Shown here piece by piece: positions 24,733-34,331 of a stretch of 64,000 nt of DNA. Positions within the stretch are counted from its first letter, which is position 1; each line of letters starts with the position of its first letter. Made by a program: the position numbers and the translations under genes. Source of the stretch: Hanstruepera neustonica (GTDB taxonomy: Bacteria > Bacteroidota > Bacteroidia > Flavobacteriales > Flavobacteriaceae); contig NZ_POWF01000007.1 in assembly GCF_002895005.1 (NCBI RefSeq), forward strand, positions 62,001-126,000. Reading direction: 5' to 3'. The notes below the pieces were generated by a model. It saw nothing but the letters and a program-made list of their open reading frames with translations. It did no database searches and was not told where the DNA came from.

Positions 24733-25860
24733 ATGTTCAAAAAACTTTTAATTCTAGCATTGGCAATTGGTTTTATATCTTGTGAAAAAGAAAGTAAACC
24801 CGATGGTTTTGTGATTAATGGCAAAATTGATTCGTATTACAGTGGCCGTAAAATCAAATTATCTAGAATTGCGCGTTCTGGTTCCTATACCGTTGATTCT
24901 ACCATTATCAACAATGGGAAGCTACAATTAAAAGGTAAAGTTGAATCGCCTGATATGTATTACATTTTTATTGATACTTACCCAGGTGCATTGCCATTAA
25001 TTGTAGAAAATGATGTCATAAATATTGATTTCAATAAAGACACTTTAGACGCTTCTATTGTAACTGGAGGCAAGGAAAATGCCATATTCAATATTTATCA
25101 GGATTTTGCTAAACCGCTTAAAAAGGAAAATGCAAAATTGACAGAAAAATTTAAAGTTGCTAGAAGTAAAGGTGACATGGAAACTATGCAGGCTATCCGA
25201 AAAACTTATGACAGTTTAGTTAAGTTAAATAATAATCAATGCATGAAGTACATTAGAGAGTACAATGATGCTGTTACCAGTGCCATTTTTCTAGAAGATT
25301 TTCTTAATGCAAAAGCTGTCACTGTCAGTCTAGCCAATGAGTTATATAATAATTTCACAGATAATGTTAAGGCTAGTCGTTCAGCAAAAGAAGTAAAACG
25401 TGTTGTTGATGCCACGCTGGCAACCGAAGTTGGTAGTGTTGCACCCAAATTTAGTGCACCAGACCCTGAAGGCAATATGATTGCATTAGAAGATATCATG
25501 GGAAAAGTAACCATTGTGGACTTTTGGGCATCATGGTGCGGTCCTTGTAGAAAGGAAAATCCTAATGTGGTCAAAGTTTATAATAAATATCACGATAAAG
25601 GGTTAGAAATAATTGGTGTCTCTTTAGATGGAAGCAATAGACAAAATAATCCAAAAAATGCTTGGCTGGATGCCATTGCAAAGGATAGTTTGAACTGGCA
25701 TCATGTCTCTAATTTAGAATATTTTAATGACCCTGTGGCCAAGCAATACAATATCAATTCTATTCCTGCAACTTTTATCTTGGACAGTGGAGGCAAAATA
25801 ATAGCAAAAAATCTTCGTGGTGACGCGCTAGAACAAAAGATTTCAGAATTATTGGATTAA
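24733..25860 (+). CDS. TlpA-like thioredoxin lipoprotein with DUF4369-type N-terminal domain
   Basis: A 375-residue protein from ATG 24733. The lipoprotein signal MFKKLLILALAIGFISC puts the lipid on Cys-17. The N-terminal part (FVINGKIDSYYSGRKIKLSRI...VDSTIINNGKLQLKGKVES) is the DUF4369 beta domain. The C-terminal part is a TlpA/ResA thioredoxin fold with active site WCGPC (about 266-270) and the cis-Pro region SIPATFILD. It is probably tethered to a membrane facing the periplasm, reducing or oxidising disulfides. It converges with the rhomboid gene (11 bases between). Confidence 0.92.
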   Translation: MFKKLLILALAIGFISCEKESKPDGFVINGKIDSYYSGRKIKLSRIARSGSYTVDSTIINNGKLQLKGKVESPDMYYIFIDTYPGALPLIVENDVINIDFNKDTLDASIVTGGKENAIFNIYQDFAKPLKKENAKLTEKFKVARSKGDMETMQAIRKTYDSLVKLNNNQCMKYIREYNDAVTSAIFLEDFLNAKAVTVSLANELYNNFTDNVKASRSAKEVKRVVDATLATEVGSVAPKFSAPDPEGNMIALEDIMGKVTIVDFWASWCGPCRKENPNVVKVYNKYHDKGLEIIGVSLDGSNRQNNPKNAWLDAIAKDSLNWHHVSNLEYFNDPVAKQYNINSIPATFILDSGGKIIAKNLRGDALEQKISELLD

Positions 25861-25871
25861 GTTGAAATAGT

Positions 25872-26522
25872 TTATATTTTCCCCATCTTCTTTAATAGAA
25901 ATAGCAGAACGATGGGCAATGCCAATAGACCTATCATTAACAAATGGGTTTCAAATAACCAAGAAGCCAATATCAACGTTATAATATAACCACCTAGAGC
26001 CCCTCCAAAATGAGCATCATGTCCTATGTTACCAATTCGGTTTTTCATGCCATAAATTGAATACAATAAATAGCCAACACCAAATATGTAGGCTGGAATT
26101 GGTATGGGAATAAAGAACATATATAAACTCATATCTGGCTGCAACAAAATAGCCGAATATATGATGCCTGTAACTGCACCACTGGCTCCAACGGCACTGT
26201 AATGGTATTCATCCTTGTGAAAATAGAGCGACAATAAATTTCCCAATAGCAAACTGCCTATATAAATAATTAAAAATTTAAAACTACCCAGGTAATCGAT
26301 AACCACATCGGCAAAAAAATACAAGGTGAACATGTTGAAAAATAAGTGCGCATTGTCCACATGCAGAAACCCTGAACTAAACATACGTATCTGCTCTCCT
26401 CGCCTGACAGCACCAACATTAAACTTATACTTTTCAAAGAAACCATAATCACCAAAAGCCTTGAATGAAATAATGACATTAGCTGCTATGATAATGATGG
26501 TAATCAAACTTAAATTGCCCAT
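25872..26522 (-). CDS. Rhomboid intramembrane serine protease
   Basis: A 216-residue protein from ATG 26522; the longer frame to 26564 overlaps the divergent promoter. Six membrane helices. Catalytic Ser in GASGAVTG (about 110) and catalytic His in GHDAHFGGALGGY (about 170), with the HLFFNMFTLYFF oxyanion region (His-Asn). Rhomboids cut membrane proteins within the bilayer. It is divergent from the acyltransferase gene, with 62 bases between starts. Substrate unknown. Confidence 0.93.
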   Translation of the reverse strand: MGNLSLITIIIIAANVIISFKAFGDYGFFEKYKFNVGAVRRGEQIRMFSSGFLHVDNAHLFFNMFTLYFFADVVIDYLGSFKFLIIYIGSLLLGNLLSLYFHKDEYHYSAVGASGAVTGIIYSAILLQPDMSLYMFFIPIPIPAYIFGVGYLLYSIYGMKNRIGNIGHDAHFGGALGGYIITLILASWLFETHLLMIGLLALPIVLLFLLKKMGKI

Positions 26523-26552
26523 AAATAGTAAATGTTTAAATAGAATATAGTC

Positions 26553-26560
26553 TATATTTG
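26553..26560 (+). promoter_or_regulatory. Putative -7 element for the acyltransferase gene
   Basis: TATATTTG, 24 bases before the ATG at 26585. It overlaps the alternative start at 26558, which argues for the downstream start. Confidence 0.5.
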
Positions 26561-26584
26561 TCACTGCAAATCTATAACTTATTC

Positions 26585-27466
26585 ATGCAATTTCTTGCTT
26601 ACATTCTAATTTATCCTTTTTTGTGGCTAATATCCTTATTGCCGTTTAGGTTATTATACTTGTTTTCCGATTTTGTTTACGTCCTGCTTTTTTACATCAT
26701 TGGGTATCGCCGAAAAACGGTAAAGGAAAACCTAAAGCTGGTATTTCCAAAAAAGTCCGACCATGAACTTAAAACCATTTCCAAAAAGTTTTATCACCAC
26801 ATGTGTGATATGTTTTTAGAAATGATCAAGACATTGACCATATCACGAAAACAGTTAAACAAGCGTTTCATAATCAAGAATCCCGAACGCCTTCAACAAC
26901 TTGAGGCTCTAAACAAAAGTATTGTAGTTATGTACGGTCATTATGCCAGCTATGAATGGTCTTTTGTGGTTGAGAATCATATTTCAATGAAAGGAATTGG
27001 GATTTATAAAACCATTGCCAATAAATATTTTGACAAATTGGCTCGTAAGCTTCGCTCGCGCTATAATACAGAACTCATTGATACTAAAAAAGCCATTGCT
27101 AAAATAACAGATTATGAAAGTCAAAACGTAAAATCTGTAATAGCTTTTTTAAGTGATCAATCTCCTAAAAACTTTAAAAAATATTACTGGACCAAATTTA
27201 TGGGGATTAAAGTACCTTGTTTTACAGGTGCTGAAAAAATTGCCAAAGAATTAGACTTATCAGTAACATATTTAAAAATCGAAAAAGTAAAACGCGGTTA
27301 TTACGAAGCTGAATTCATCACACTTGCAGAAAACGCTAGAGAATATCCAGATTACGAAATAACGGATAAGTTTACACGGGAACTAGAAAAACAAATTCGC
27401 AAGGCTCCTGAATATTATCTCTGGACACATAAACGTTGGAAACATCGAGGCAAAAAGCCGAATTAA
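26585..27466 (+). CDS. LpxL/HtrB-type lysophospholipid or lipid A acyltransferase
   Basis: A 293-residue protein starting MQFLAYILIYPFLWLISLLP, with an N-terminal membrane anchor. It has the family feature 'YGHYASYEWSF' (position and form of the H-x4-E/D acyltransferase motif in LpxL-type enzymes), GIYKTIANKYFDKLARKLRS, LSDQSPK and FMGIKVPCFTGAEKIA. It would add a secondary acyl chain to lipid A or related lipids at the inner membrane. The stop overlaps that of the convergent aminotransferase gene by 4 bases. Acceptor lipid not readable. Confidence 0.9.
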   Translation: MQFLAYILIYPFLWLISLLPFRLLYLFSDFVYVLLFYIIGYRRKTVKENLKLVFPKKSDHELKTISKKFYHHMCDMFLEMIKTLTISRKQLNKRFIIKNPERLQQLEALNKSIVVMYGHYASYEWSFVVENHISMKGIGIYKTIANKYFDKLARKLRSRYNTELIDTKKAIAKITDYESQNVKSVIAFLSDQSPKNFKKYYWTKFMGIKVPCFTGAEKIAKELDLSVTYLKIEKVKRGYYEAEFITLAENAREYPDYEITDKFTRELEKQIRKAPEYYLWTHKRWKHRGKKPN

Positions 27467-28968
27467 AGTTTAAACCAGTTTTTTAAGGTCAGGTCTTCTT
27501 CGGTCGTATCTACTAAAGATCGATGATTGAATTCATTGGTACATTTGTCATAATCATATTCCTTTGCCCATTCCTGATGGTTTTGAGCCAATTCAATGAT
27601 ACTTTCGCATACCTTTCTAACTTCTGCATCGGTGGTTGTAGGATGTATGGATAGCCTTATCCATCCTGGCTTTCGGGTCAACTCACCCAATGAAATTTCC
27701 TGTGTCAACTCATGTGAGGTTTCATAGTCCACATGCAATAAATAATGCCCATAAGTTCCGGCACAACTACAACCTCCTCTGGTTTGAATGCCGAATCGGT
27801 CGTTCAAAAGTTTGACACCCAAATTATAATGCAAATCATCAATATAAAAAGAAATAACGCCCAAACGGTCTTGGTGTTGACCAGCCAAAATATTAATGTT
27901 TTCAATAGGTTTTAGTTTATTGAAAATATAGTCTATGATTTGGTGTTCACGATCCAACATGTTTTTGACACCCATTTGCTCTTTGAGTTTGATGGCCAGA
28001 GCTGTTCTGATAGTTTGTAAAAAACCTGGTGTGCCGCCATCCTCACGATCCTCAATATTATCAATATACTTATGCTCACCCCAAGGATTGGTCCAACTTA
28101 CAGTACCACCTCCAGGACAATCAGGAATCATGTTTTTGTACAATTTCTTGTTGAAAATAAGTACACCAGATGACCCTGGACCACCTAAAAACTTATGAGG
28201 TGAAAAGAAAATGGCATCCAAAGCTTGTTTTTCATTTTTTGGGTGCATATTGATATTGACATAGGGAGCCGAACAAGCATAATCGACGAAACATACGCCA
28301 CCATGATTGTGCATTAATTCAGCAACCTGATGTACGGGATTTTGAATTCCAGTTACATTGGAACCATGAACAATAGAAGCTATTTTTATAGTACGGTCCT
28401 GATATTCAATCAGCAATTTCTCCAAATTATCAAGACTGAATAAACCATCTTCACCCGGTGGAATGACCTCTACCTTTGCAATAGTTTCTAACCATGTCGT
28501 TTGGTTGGAGTGATGCTCCATATGAGATACAAAAACCACTGGGCACAATTCTGCCGGTATTTCGGTAAATTTTTTAAGGTTTTCAGGGACTTTTAAACCT
28601 AAAATTCTTTGGAATTTGTTGACGACACCAGTCATTCCGTTGCCAGAAACAATTAATACATCATCTTCATTGCAGTTGACATGGGATTTTATGATGTGTT
28701 TAGCTTCGTGATACGCTTTTGTCATCGCCGTTCCAGAAACCGTTGTTTCTGTATGTGTGTTGGCCACGAAAGGTCCAAATTCATTACACAGTTTTTCTTC
28801 AATAGGCCTATATAATCTCCCTGAAGCTGTCCAGTCTGTATAAACGATTTTTTTCTTTCCAAAAGGCGATTCAAACTCTTGGTCTATTCCAATAATATTA
28901 TTTCTAAAGTCATTGAAATAGGCCTCTAAATCTATGGACTTCTTGGTATTTGGTATTGTTAAGGACAT
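27463..28968 (-). CDS. Class V aminotransferase-fold PLP enzyme (cysteine-desulfurase-like)
   Basis: A 501-residue protein with the PLP-lysine motif SPHKFLGGPGSSG (about 255), the YACSAPYVNINM region and RGGCSCAG, where the Cys pair corresponds in position to the catalytic Cys loop of SufS/NifS enzymes. It is longer than SufS (about 405) because of inserts and a C-terminal tail. It may be a desulfurase or a related lyase; the reaction cannot be assigned. It has a free upstream region of 28 bases before glmM on the same strand, so it may be the second gene of a glmM unit. Confidence 0.85.
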   Translation of the reverse strand: MSLTIPNTKKSIDLEAYFNDFRNNIIGIDQEFESPFGKKKIVYTDWTASGRLYRPIEEKLCNEFGPFVANTHTETTVSGTAMTKAYHEAKHIIKSHVNCNEDDVLIVSGNGMTGVVNKFQRILGLKVPENLKKFTEIPAELCPVVFVSHMEHHSNQTTWLETIAKVEVIPPGEDGLFSLDNLEKLLIEYQDRTIKIASIVHGSNVTGIQNPVHQVAELMHNHGGVCFVDYACSAPYVNINMHPKNEKQALDAIFFSPHKFLGGPGSSGVLIFNKKLYKNMIPDCPGGGTVSWTNPWGEHKYIDNIEDREDGGTPGFLQTIRTALAIKLKEQMGVKNMLDREHQIIDYIFNKLKPIENINILAGQHQDRLGVISFYIDDLHYNLGVKLLNDRFGIQTRGGCSCAGTYGHYLLHVDYETSHELTQEISLGELTRKPGWIRLSIHPTTTDAEVRKVCESIIELAQNHQEWAKEYDYDKCTNEFNHRSLVDTTEEDLTLKNWFKL

Positions 28969-28996
28969 ACTGACGAATTTGAACGCTACAAAAATA

Positions 28997-30385
28997 CTAA
29001 ATATTAGCCACTGCTTTAATTTCAGATATGATTTTATCTGCTAAACTATCTGCTTCAAGCTGCGAAGGTGCCTCCGTATAGACTCTGATAATCGGTTCCG
29101 TATTACTTTTTCTTAAATGCACCCAGCTATCAGAAAAATCAATTTTAACACCATCTATGGTGGTTAGGTTCTCATGAGCGTATTTGGCCTCCATGATTTT
29201 AAGCAGCGCATCTACATCCAAACTCGGTGTTAACTCAATCTTCTTTTTACTCATAAAGTAATTAGGGTATGTTGCGCGAAGTTCACTGGTAGTCATTTTC
29301 TTTTCAGCCAATAAACTTAAAAATAAAGCTACTCCAACTAAAGCATCTCGACCATAATGTAGTTCTGGATAAATAATACCACCGTTTCCTTCTCCACCAA
29401 TAATGGCCTGATTCTGCTTCATTAAGGCCACTACATTCACTTCTCCAACAGCACTGGCTTGATATGAGCCTCCGTGCTTTTCGGTTACATCGCGTAAAGC
29501 TCTTGTGGAGCTCATGTTACTCACTGTATTCCCTGGTGTTTTACTCAATACATAGTCAGCACAGGCCACCAAGGTATATTCTTCACCAAACATTTCACCC
29601 TTTTCATCCATGAATGCCAGTCTATCAACATCAGGGTCTACCACAATCCCTAAATCGGCTCGCTCCTTGACAACCATTTGTGATAAATCTGACAAATGCT
29701 CCTTCAGGGGCTCTGGGTTATGAGGAAAATGACCATTAGGTTCACAATACAATTTAACGGTGTGCACTCCCAAACGGTCTAATAATAGCGGAATAGCAAT
29801 TCCGCCCGTAGAATTGACGCCATCAACAACCACTTTAAAATTAGCATGCTCTATGGCTTTTTTATTAACCAAAGGCATTTTTAAAACCTCGTCAATGTGC
29901 ATGTCAATATAAGCCTGATTTTTGGTAATCTTTCCTAAACTATCCACATCGGAAAAAGTCATACTTTCCTGTTCGGCAATTTCCAAAATTTTAGAACCTT
30001 CAACACCATCCAAAAATTCACCTTTACTATTCAATAGCTTTAAAGCATTCCATTGTTTAGGGTTATGACTGGCAGTCAAAATGATACCGCCATCAGCATG
30101 CTCCATGGGCACGGCCACTTCAACCGTAGGAGTGGTTGACAATCCTAAATCAATCACATGAATTCCAAGGCCAACCAAGGTGTTCATTACCAAATTTTGA
30201 ATCATTTCGCCAGATATGCGAGCATCTCTGCCAACAACCACACGGTAGTTCTCCTTATTGCGTTGCTGTTTGAGCCACACCCCATAAGCAGAAGCAAACT
30301 TTACAGCATCAATAGGTGTTAAATTATCTCCTACCTGACCTCCAATGGTTCCTCTAATTCCTGAAATTGATTTTATAAGCGTCAT
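28997..30385 (-). CDS. glmM: Phosphoglucosamine mutase
   Basis: The start at 30385 (MTLIKSISGIRGTIGG) is the family N-terminus; the frame to 30574 adds an improbable 63 residues and crosses the acpH-like start. The 462-residue protein has the catalytic phospho-Ser loop TASHNPKQWNALK (about 102), the metal-binding DPDVDRLAF, the sugar-binding GEGNGG and the phosphate-binding RKSNTEPIIRVY. It interconverts glucosamine-6-P and glucosamine-1-P for cell-wall UDP-GlcNAc synthesis, although some Bacteroidota relatives also act on other hexose phosphates. Confidence 0.93.
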   Translation of the reverse strand: MTLIKSISGIRGTIGGQVGDNLTPIDAVKFASAYGVWLKQQRNKENYRVVVGRDARISGEMIQNLVMNTLVGLGIHVIDLGLSTTPTVEVAVPMEHADGGIILTASHNPKQWNALKLLNSKGEFLDGVEGSKILEIAEQESMTFSDVDSLGKITKNQAYIDMHIDEVLKMPLVNKKAIEHANFKVVVDGVNSTGGIAIPLLLDRLGVHTVKLYCEPNGHFPHNPEPLKEHLSDLSQMVVKERADLGIVVDPDVDRLAFMDEKGEMFGEEYTLVACADYVLSKTPGNTVSNMSSTRALRDVTEKHGGSYQASAVGEVNVVALMKQNQAIIGGEGNGGIIYPELHYGRDALVGVALFLSLLAEKKMTTSELRATYPNYFMSKKKIELTPSLDVDALLKIMEAKYAHENLTTIDGVKIDFSDSWVHLRKSNTEPIIRVYTEAPSQLEADSLADKIISEIKAVANI

Positions 30386-30404
30386 ACGATTTTTTAAATT
30401 TGAA

Positions 30405-30412
30405 CAAATATA
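30405..30412 (-). promoter_or_regulatory. Putative -7 element of glmM
   Basis: The minus strand reads TATATTTG, 19 bases before the glmM ATG. It supports the start at 30385. Confidence 0.5.
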
Positions 30413-30435
30413 AGTTTTCTGTATGTTTTCTATGA

Positions 30436-30447
30436 TACGAATTCGTA
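30436..30447. promoter_or_regulatory. 12-base palindrome in the glmM/acpH-like intergenic region
   Basis: TACGAATTCGTA is a perfect palindrome only 11 bases before the acpH-like ATG and 24 bases upstream of the glmM -7 element. AATTCGAAT follows immediately. It could be an operator shared by the divergent pair. Confidence 0.3.
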
Positions 30448-30457
30448 AATTCGAATA

Positions 30458-31066
30458 ATGAATTTTCTTGCGCATATTTATCTTTCTGGCGATAATGAAC
30501 TGGTTACCATTGGAAATTTCATGGCGGATGGTATTCGCGGGAAAAAGTATAAAAACTACCCTGTTGATCTGCAAATCGGTATCTTATTGCATCGGGAAAT
30601 TGACACCTTTACGGATTCACATCCCATTGTGAGACAAAGCACCAAACGGTTGCACAAAAACTATAGTCATTATAGCGGTGTCATTGTCGATATCCTTTAC
30701 GATCATTTTCTGGCCAAAAACTGGAAAGCGTATTCTGAAACTGCATTAGACAGCTATGTTGAGAATTTTTATTGCTCTTTGGAAAAGCACTTTGATATAC
30801 TTCCTGCAAGAATACAAAAAATGATGCCTTTTATGATTTCGGAAAATTGGCTTTTGAACTATGCCAACATTGATGGTATTCAGCAAGTATTGAATGGTAT
30901 GAATAGACGCACAAAAAACAAATCGAAAATGAATATGGCTACAACTGAACTCATTGCCTACTATTCAGAATTTGAAGAAGAATTCTCAACTTTCTTTGAG
31001 GAATTGATAACCTTTTCAAAAGATAAATTAGCCGAGATAACCCAAAAATTAAAGACCAATCCATGA
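30458..31066 (+). CDS. Acyl-carrier-protein phosphodiesterase family (AcpH-like, DUF479)
   Basis: A 202-residue protein starting MNFLAHIYLSGDN, then IGNFMADGIRGKKY, HREIDTFTDSHPIVRQS and YSGVIVDILYDHFLAKNW. These are the signature His/Asp motifs of the AcpH/HD-like family that removes the phosphopantetheine arm from acyl carrier protein. It is soluble. Its stop overlaps the gamma-glutamyltransferase ATG (ATGA), so the two genes are translationally coupled. It is divergent from glmM. Confidence 0.92.
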   Translation: MNFLAHIYLSGDNELVTIGNFMADGIRGKKYKNYPVDLQIGILLHREIDTFTDSHPIVRQSTKRLHKNYSHYSGVIVDILYDHFLAKNWKAYSETALDSYVENFYCSLEKHFDILPARIQKMMPFMISENWLLNYANIDGIQQVLNGMNRRTKNKSKMNMATTELIAYYSEFEEEFSTFFEELITFSKDKLAEITQKLKTNP

Positions 31067-32760
31067 AAAAACATTTAATTTTTTTCTTTCTTTTGGCAAC
31101 GTTAATAGCCTGCAAAGATCATACACCTTCAACCCATACCAAAACTCATGGATTGATTACTCAACAAGCTATGGTTGTTTCCGCTCGCGAAGAAGCATCC
31201 CAAATTGGATCAGACATCTTAAAAAAAGGCGGTAATGCTTTTGATGCTTTGGCAGCAACAGAATTGGCTTTAGCCGTTGCATTTCCCTATGCTGGTAATA
31301 TTGGTGGTGGTGGTTTCATGGTATATCGTCTAAATTCAGGTGAAATTGGAGCATTAGACTATCGAGAAAAAGCACCATTAGCCGCATCAAAAAATATGTA
31401 TTTAGATGAAAATGGCAACGTTGTTCCAAATAAAAGCACTTTAGGTGCATTGGCTGTAGGTGTCCCTGGAAGTATTGCTGGAATTTTTGAAACTCATCAG
31501 CGCTTTGGAACATTACCTCTAGAAGATATTGTTCAGCCAGCTATAGATTTAGCCAAGAGAGGTGTTGTGGTTACCGAAAAACAAGAACAACGCATAAAAA
31601 AATATCAGCCTCTCTTTCGTGAAGTGAATAAGGATTCCATAATATTTGATGAAATTTGGAAGACTGGAGATACCATTTACTATTCTGCATTAGCCTCCAC
31701 TCTTGAACGTATAAAAATAAATGGCCCTTCTGAATTTTATGAAGGAGAAACAGCTAAAAAACTAGTTGATTTCATTAATGAGAATGGTGGATCTTTTACT
31801 ATGGAAGATCTTAAAAAATATAAACCTGTCTGGCGAAAACCAATTGTTTTTAAATACGATAGCTTAAAAATTATTTCTATGTCTCCGCCATCAAGTGGTG
31901 GGGTTTGTCTAGCTCAAATTATGAAAATGATTGAACCCTATGACATTCATGAATATGGGCACAATTCAAAAAAAACCATACAAGTTATTGTTGAAGCCGA
32001 GCGTAGAGCATTTGCAGACCGCAGTTATTATTTAGGTGATCCTGATTTTGTTGATATCCCATTAGATAAAATCACTGATAGTTTATATTTACAAAATCGC
32101 ATGGATACATTTACCTTTACTAAACCAACACCTTCAACAGATATATCTCATGGTAGCATAGAATTTTCAGAAAGCAATGAAACTACTCATTTTTCAATTA
32201 TAGATTCTTTTGGAAATGCTGTTTCTGTTACTACAACTATAAATGGTGCTTATGGTAGTAAGTTGTATTGCAGCGAGTTAGGTTTTTTTCTAAATAATGA
32301 AATGGACGATTTTAGTTCTAAACCTGGAGAGCCCAATATGTTTGGTCTTGTTGGAGCTGAAGCCAACAACATAGCTCCAGAAAAACGTATGTTAAGTAGC
32401 ATGACACCTACGATTGTAGAAAAAAATGGCATGCTTTACATGGTACTTGGAACGAGAGGTGGTTCAACCATAATTACTTCTGTTCTGCAAACAATTTTGA
32501 ATGTACATGAATTTGGCATGAGCATGCAGGACGCTGTAGATGCGCCACGATTTCACCACCAATGGTTACCAGATGTTGTTCAATTTGAAGAAAAAAAATT
32601 TTCAAATACTTTTAAACGTGAAATCGAAGATTTGGGATACCAAGTTACAGATTATGATAATCCAAGTCTCGGGAATATGGTTGGTATTTTAGTTTTAAAA
32701 AATGGCCATTTAGAAGGTGGAGCCGATAAAAGAGGGGACGACACAGCAGTCGGTTTTTAA
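31063..32760 (+). CDS. ggt: Gamma-glutamyltransferase lipoprotein
   Basis: A 565-residue protein with a lipoprotein signal (FFFLLATLIAC, Cys-17), so it is lipid-anchored in the periplasm. GNAFDALAATELALAV and NIGGGGFMVYR belong to the large subunit. The autoprocessing Thr is in ETTHFSIIDSFGNAVS (about 373), which starts the small subunit, and the glycine loop is LSSMTPTIVE. It hydrolyses or transfers the gamma-glutamyl group of glutathione. It is coupled to the AcpH-like gene and 2 bases before the AlkD-like gene. Confidence 0.95.
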   Translation: MKKHLIFFFLLATLIACKDHTPSTHTKTHGLITQQAMVVSAREEASQIGSDILKKGGNAFDALAATELALAVAFPYAGNIGGGGFMVYRLNSGEIGALDYREKAPLAASKNMYLDENGNVVPNKSTLGALAVGVPGSIAGIFETHQRFGTLPLEDIVQPAIDLAKRGVVVTEKQEQRIKKYQPLFREVNKDSIIFDEIWKTGDTIYYSALASTLERIKINGPSEFYEGETAKKLVDFINENGGSFTMEDLKKYKPVWRKPIVFKYDSLKIISMSPPSSGGVCLAQIMKMIEPYDIHEYGHNSKKTIQVIVEAERRAFADRSYYLGDPDFVDIPLDKITDSLYLQNRMDTFTFTKPTPSTDISHGSIEFSESNETTHFSIIDSFGNAVSVTTTINGAYGSKLYCSELGFFLNNEMDDFSSKPGEPNMFGLVGAEANNIAPEKRMLSSMTPTIVEKNGMLYMVLGTRGGSTIITSVLQTILNVHEFGMSMQDAVDAPRFHHQWLPDVVQFEEKKFSNTFKREIEDLGYQVTDYDNPSLGNMVGILVLKNGHLEGGADKRGDDTAVGF

Positions 32761-32762
32761 TT

Positions 32763-33431
32763 ATGGGATTCATTAAAGATATTCAAGAATCGTTTCAAAT
32801 GCATGCCAACAGAACATTTTCTGTACAAATGTCTGCTTACATGTTGAATCAGTTCAAATTCTACGGAATTAAAGCGCCGTTTAGACGAGAACTCACAAAA
32901 CCTTTGTTTGACAAATACAACCTTGAAATCAGAGATACGTTTAGAAGTCTTGTATTTGACTTATACGATTTACCATATCGTGAACTTCACATGGTAGCTA
33001 TAGAAATTTTTGAAAAACAATTTAAGAAGTCCTATGAAAAGAAGGATATTCATCTTATTGAAAATCTGATTACTATAAATTCATGGTGGGATTCAGTTGA
33101 TTTCATAGCGAAGAACATACTTGGAAAATACCTGCAAATCTATTTGGAGGAAATACCAGAAATTATTTCACGGTTTTCTGAAGCAGAGAATCTGTGGCTA
33201 AATCGCAGTACAATTATCTTTCAACTAGGATATAAAGAAAAAACGGATGAGCAATTACTGTTTAAGCAATGTTTAATTCACAAAAACTCCAAGGAGTTTT
33301 TTATTCAAAAAGCTATTGGTTGGGCCTTACGTGAGTACGGTAAAACAAATCCCGATGCTGTATTAAATTTTGTTGAAACTAACACCTTAAAGCCATTGAG
33401 TAAACGTGAAGCAATTAGAAACCTAATATGA
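32763..33431 (+). CDS. DNA alkylation repair protein (AlkD-like HEAT-repeat glycosylase)
   Basis: A 222-residue all-helical protein with AlkD-family features: NQFKFYGIKAPFRRELTK, ELHMVAIEIFEKQF, the DNA-contact motif INSWWDSVDFIAK (about 104-116), LWLNRSTIIFQLGYK and FIQKAIGWALREYGKT. AlkD removes 3- and 7-alkyl purines without flipping the base. It is followed by the ATP-grasp gene with a 4-base overlap. It is probably co-transcribed from the AcpH-like gene on. Confidence 0.93.
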   Translation: MGFIKDIQESFQMHANRTFSVQMSAYMLNQFKFYGIKAPFRRELTKPLFDKYNLEIRDTFRSLVFDLYDLPYRELHMVAIEIFEKQFKKSYEKKDIHLIENLITINSWWDSVDFIAKNILGKYLQIYLEEIPEIISRFSEAENLWLNRSTIIFQLGYKEKTDEQLLFKQCLIHKNSKEFFIQKAIGWALREYGKTNPDAVLNFVETNTLKPLSKREAIRNLI

Positions 33432-34330
33432 CTTATGATATTGTAATTTTAACAGACAAGCGTTATCTGAATGATTCAAAAAGCGATAACTATAAACATA
33501 ACGTGTACTTTGAAGATTTTCTGGTACAAGAAGCTTTAAATAAACTCGGATTGAATACCCTTCGATTAGCTTGGGATGATGCCACATTTGATTGGAGCAG
33601 CACGACAGCCGTACTTTTTAGAACTACTTGGGACTATTTTGATAGGTTTGCAGAATTTTCAAAATGGTTAGAAAAAATTTCAAGGGTTACGACGCTTTTT
33701 AATTCAGAAAAACTTATTAGGTGGAATATTGATAAACACTATCTATTGGATCTTAAAAAACATGGTGTTCATATCGCTGAAACTCATTTTATTGAGAAAG
33801 GAAGTCATATGTCTCTTATTGATATTCACAAAAGCCTGGGATGGCAAGAAACCGTATTAAAGCCTTGTATATCTGGAGCGGCCAGACATACTTATAAATT
33901 AAATATGGATAATTTGAATAACTATGAAAACATTTATTCGGAATTAATTTCTGAAGAGTCTATGATGCTACAACCGTTTCAGCATCACATCGTAGCACAA
34001 GGAGAGGTATCCATGATGGTTTTTAATGGTCAGTTTACCCATGCTGTCCTAAAAAAAGCAAAAGCAGGAGATTTTCGGGTTCAGGATGATTTTGGTGGAT
34101 CCGTACACTGCTATGAACCAACAAATGATGAAATATTATTTGCCGAAAACACTATAAAAGCATGTCCACAATTGCCCATTTACGCCAGAGTTGATATATT
34201 TACCGATAACGATGGAAACACAGCGCTTTCAGAGTTGGAACTGATAGAACCAGAACTATGGTTTAGGCGCTATCCTGACTCAGCTAATAAACTAGCTTCA
34301 GGTATTCAACAGCAACTGAAAAACCTTTAA
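33428..34330 (+). CDS. ATP-grasp family ligase-like protein
   Basis: A 300-residue protein with MTYDIVILTDKRY at the start and FRTTWDYFDRFAEFSKWL, typical of small stand-alone ATP-grasp proteins in Bacteroidota. Likely ATP-grasp elements are VLKPCISGAARHTYKL (nucleotide-binding Lys), LQPFQHHIVAQGEVSMMVF (second strand), and YARVDIF...LSELELIEPELWF, the last supplying the metal-binding Glu residues. The substrate is unknown. It overlaps the AlkD-like gene by 4 bases and precedes the next gene by 1 base, so it sits in the middle of an operon. Confidence 0.85.
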   Translation: MTYDIVILTDKRYLNDSKSDNYKHNVYFEDFLVQEALNKLGLNTLRLAWDDATFDWSSTTAVLFRTTWDYFDRFAEFSKWLEKISRVTTLFNSEKLIRWNIDKHYLLDLKKHGVHIAETHFIEKGSHMSLIDIHKSLGWQETVLKPCISGAARHTYKLNMDNLNNYENIYSELISEESMMLQPFQHHIVAQGEVSMMVFNGQFTHAVLKKAKAGDFRVQDDFGGSVHCYEPTNDEILFAENTIKACPQLPIYARVDIFTDNDGNTALSELELIEPELWFRRYPDSANKLASGIQQQLKNL

Positions 34331-34331
34331 T

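Noticed and set aside
30386-30574. 63-residue N-terminal extension of glmM
   Set aside because: The extension lacks family similarity and overlaps the divergent acpH-like start. The TATATTTG element 19 bases before 30385 supports the shorter protein.
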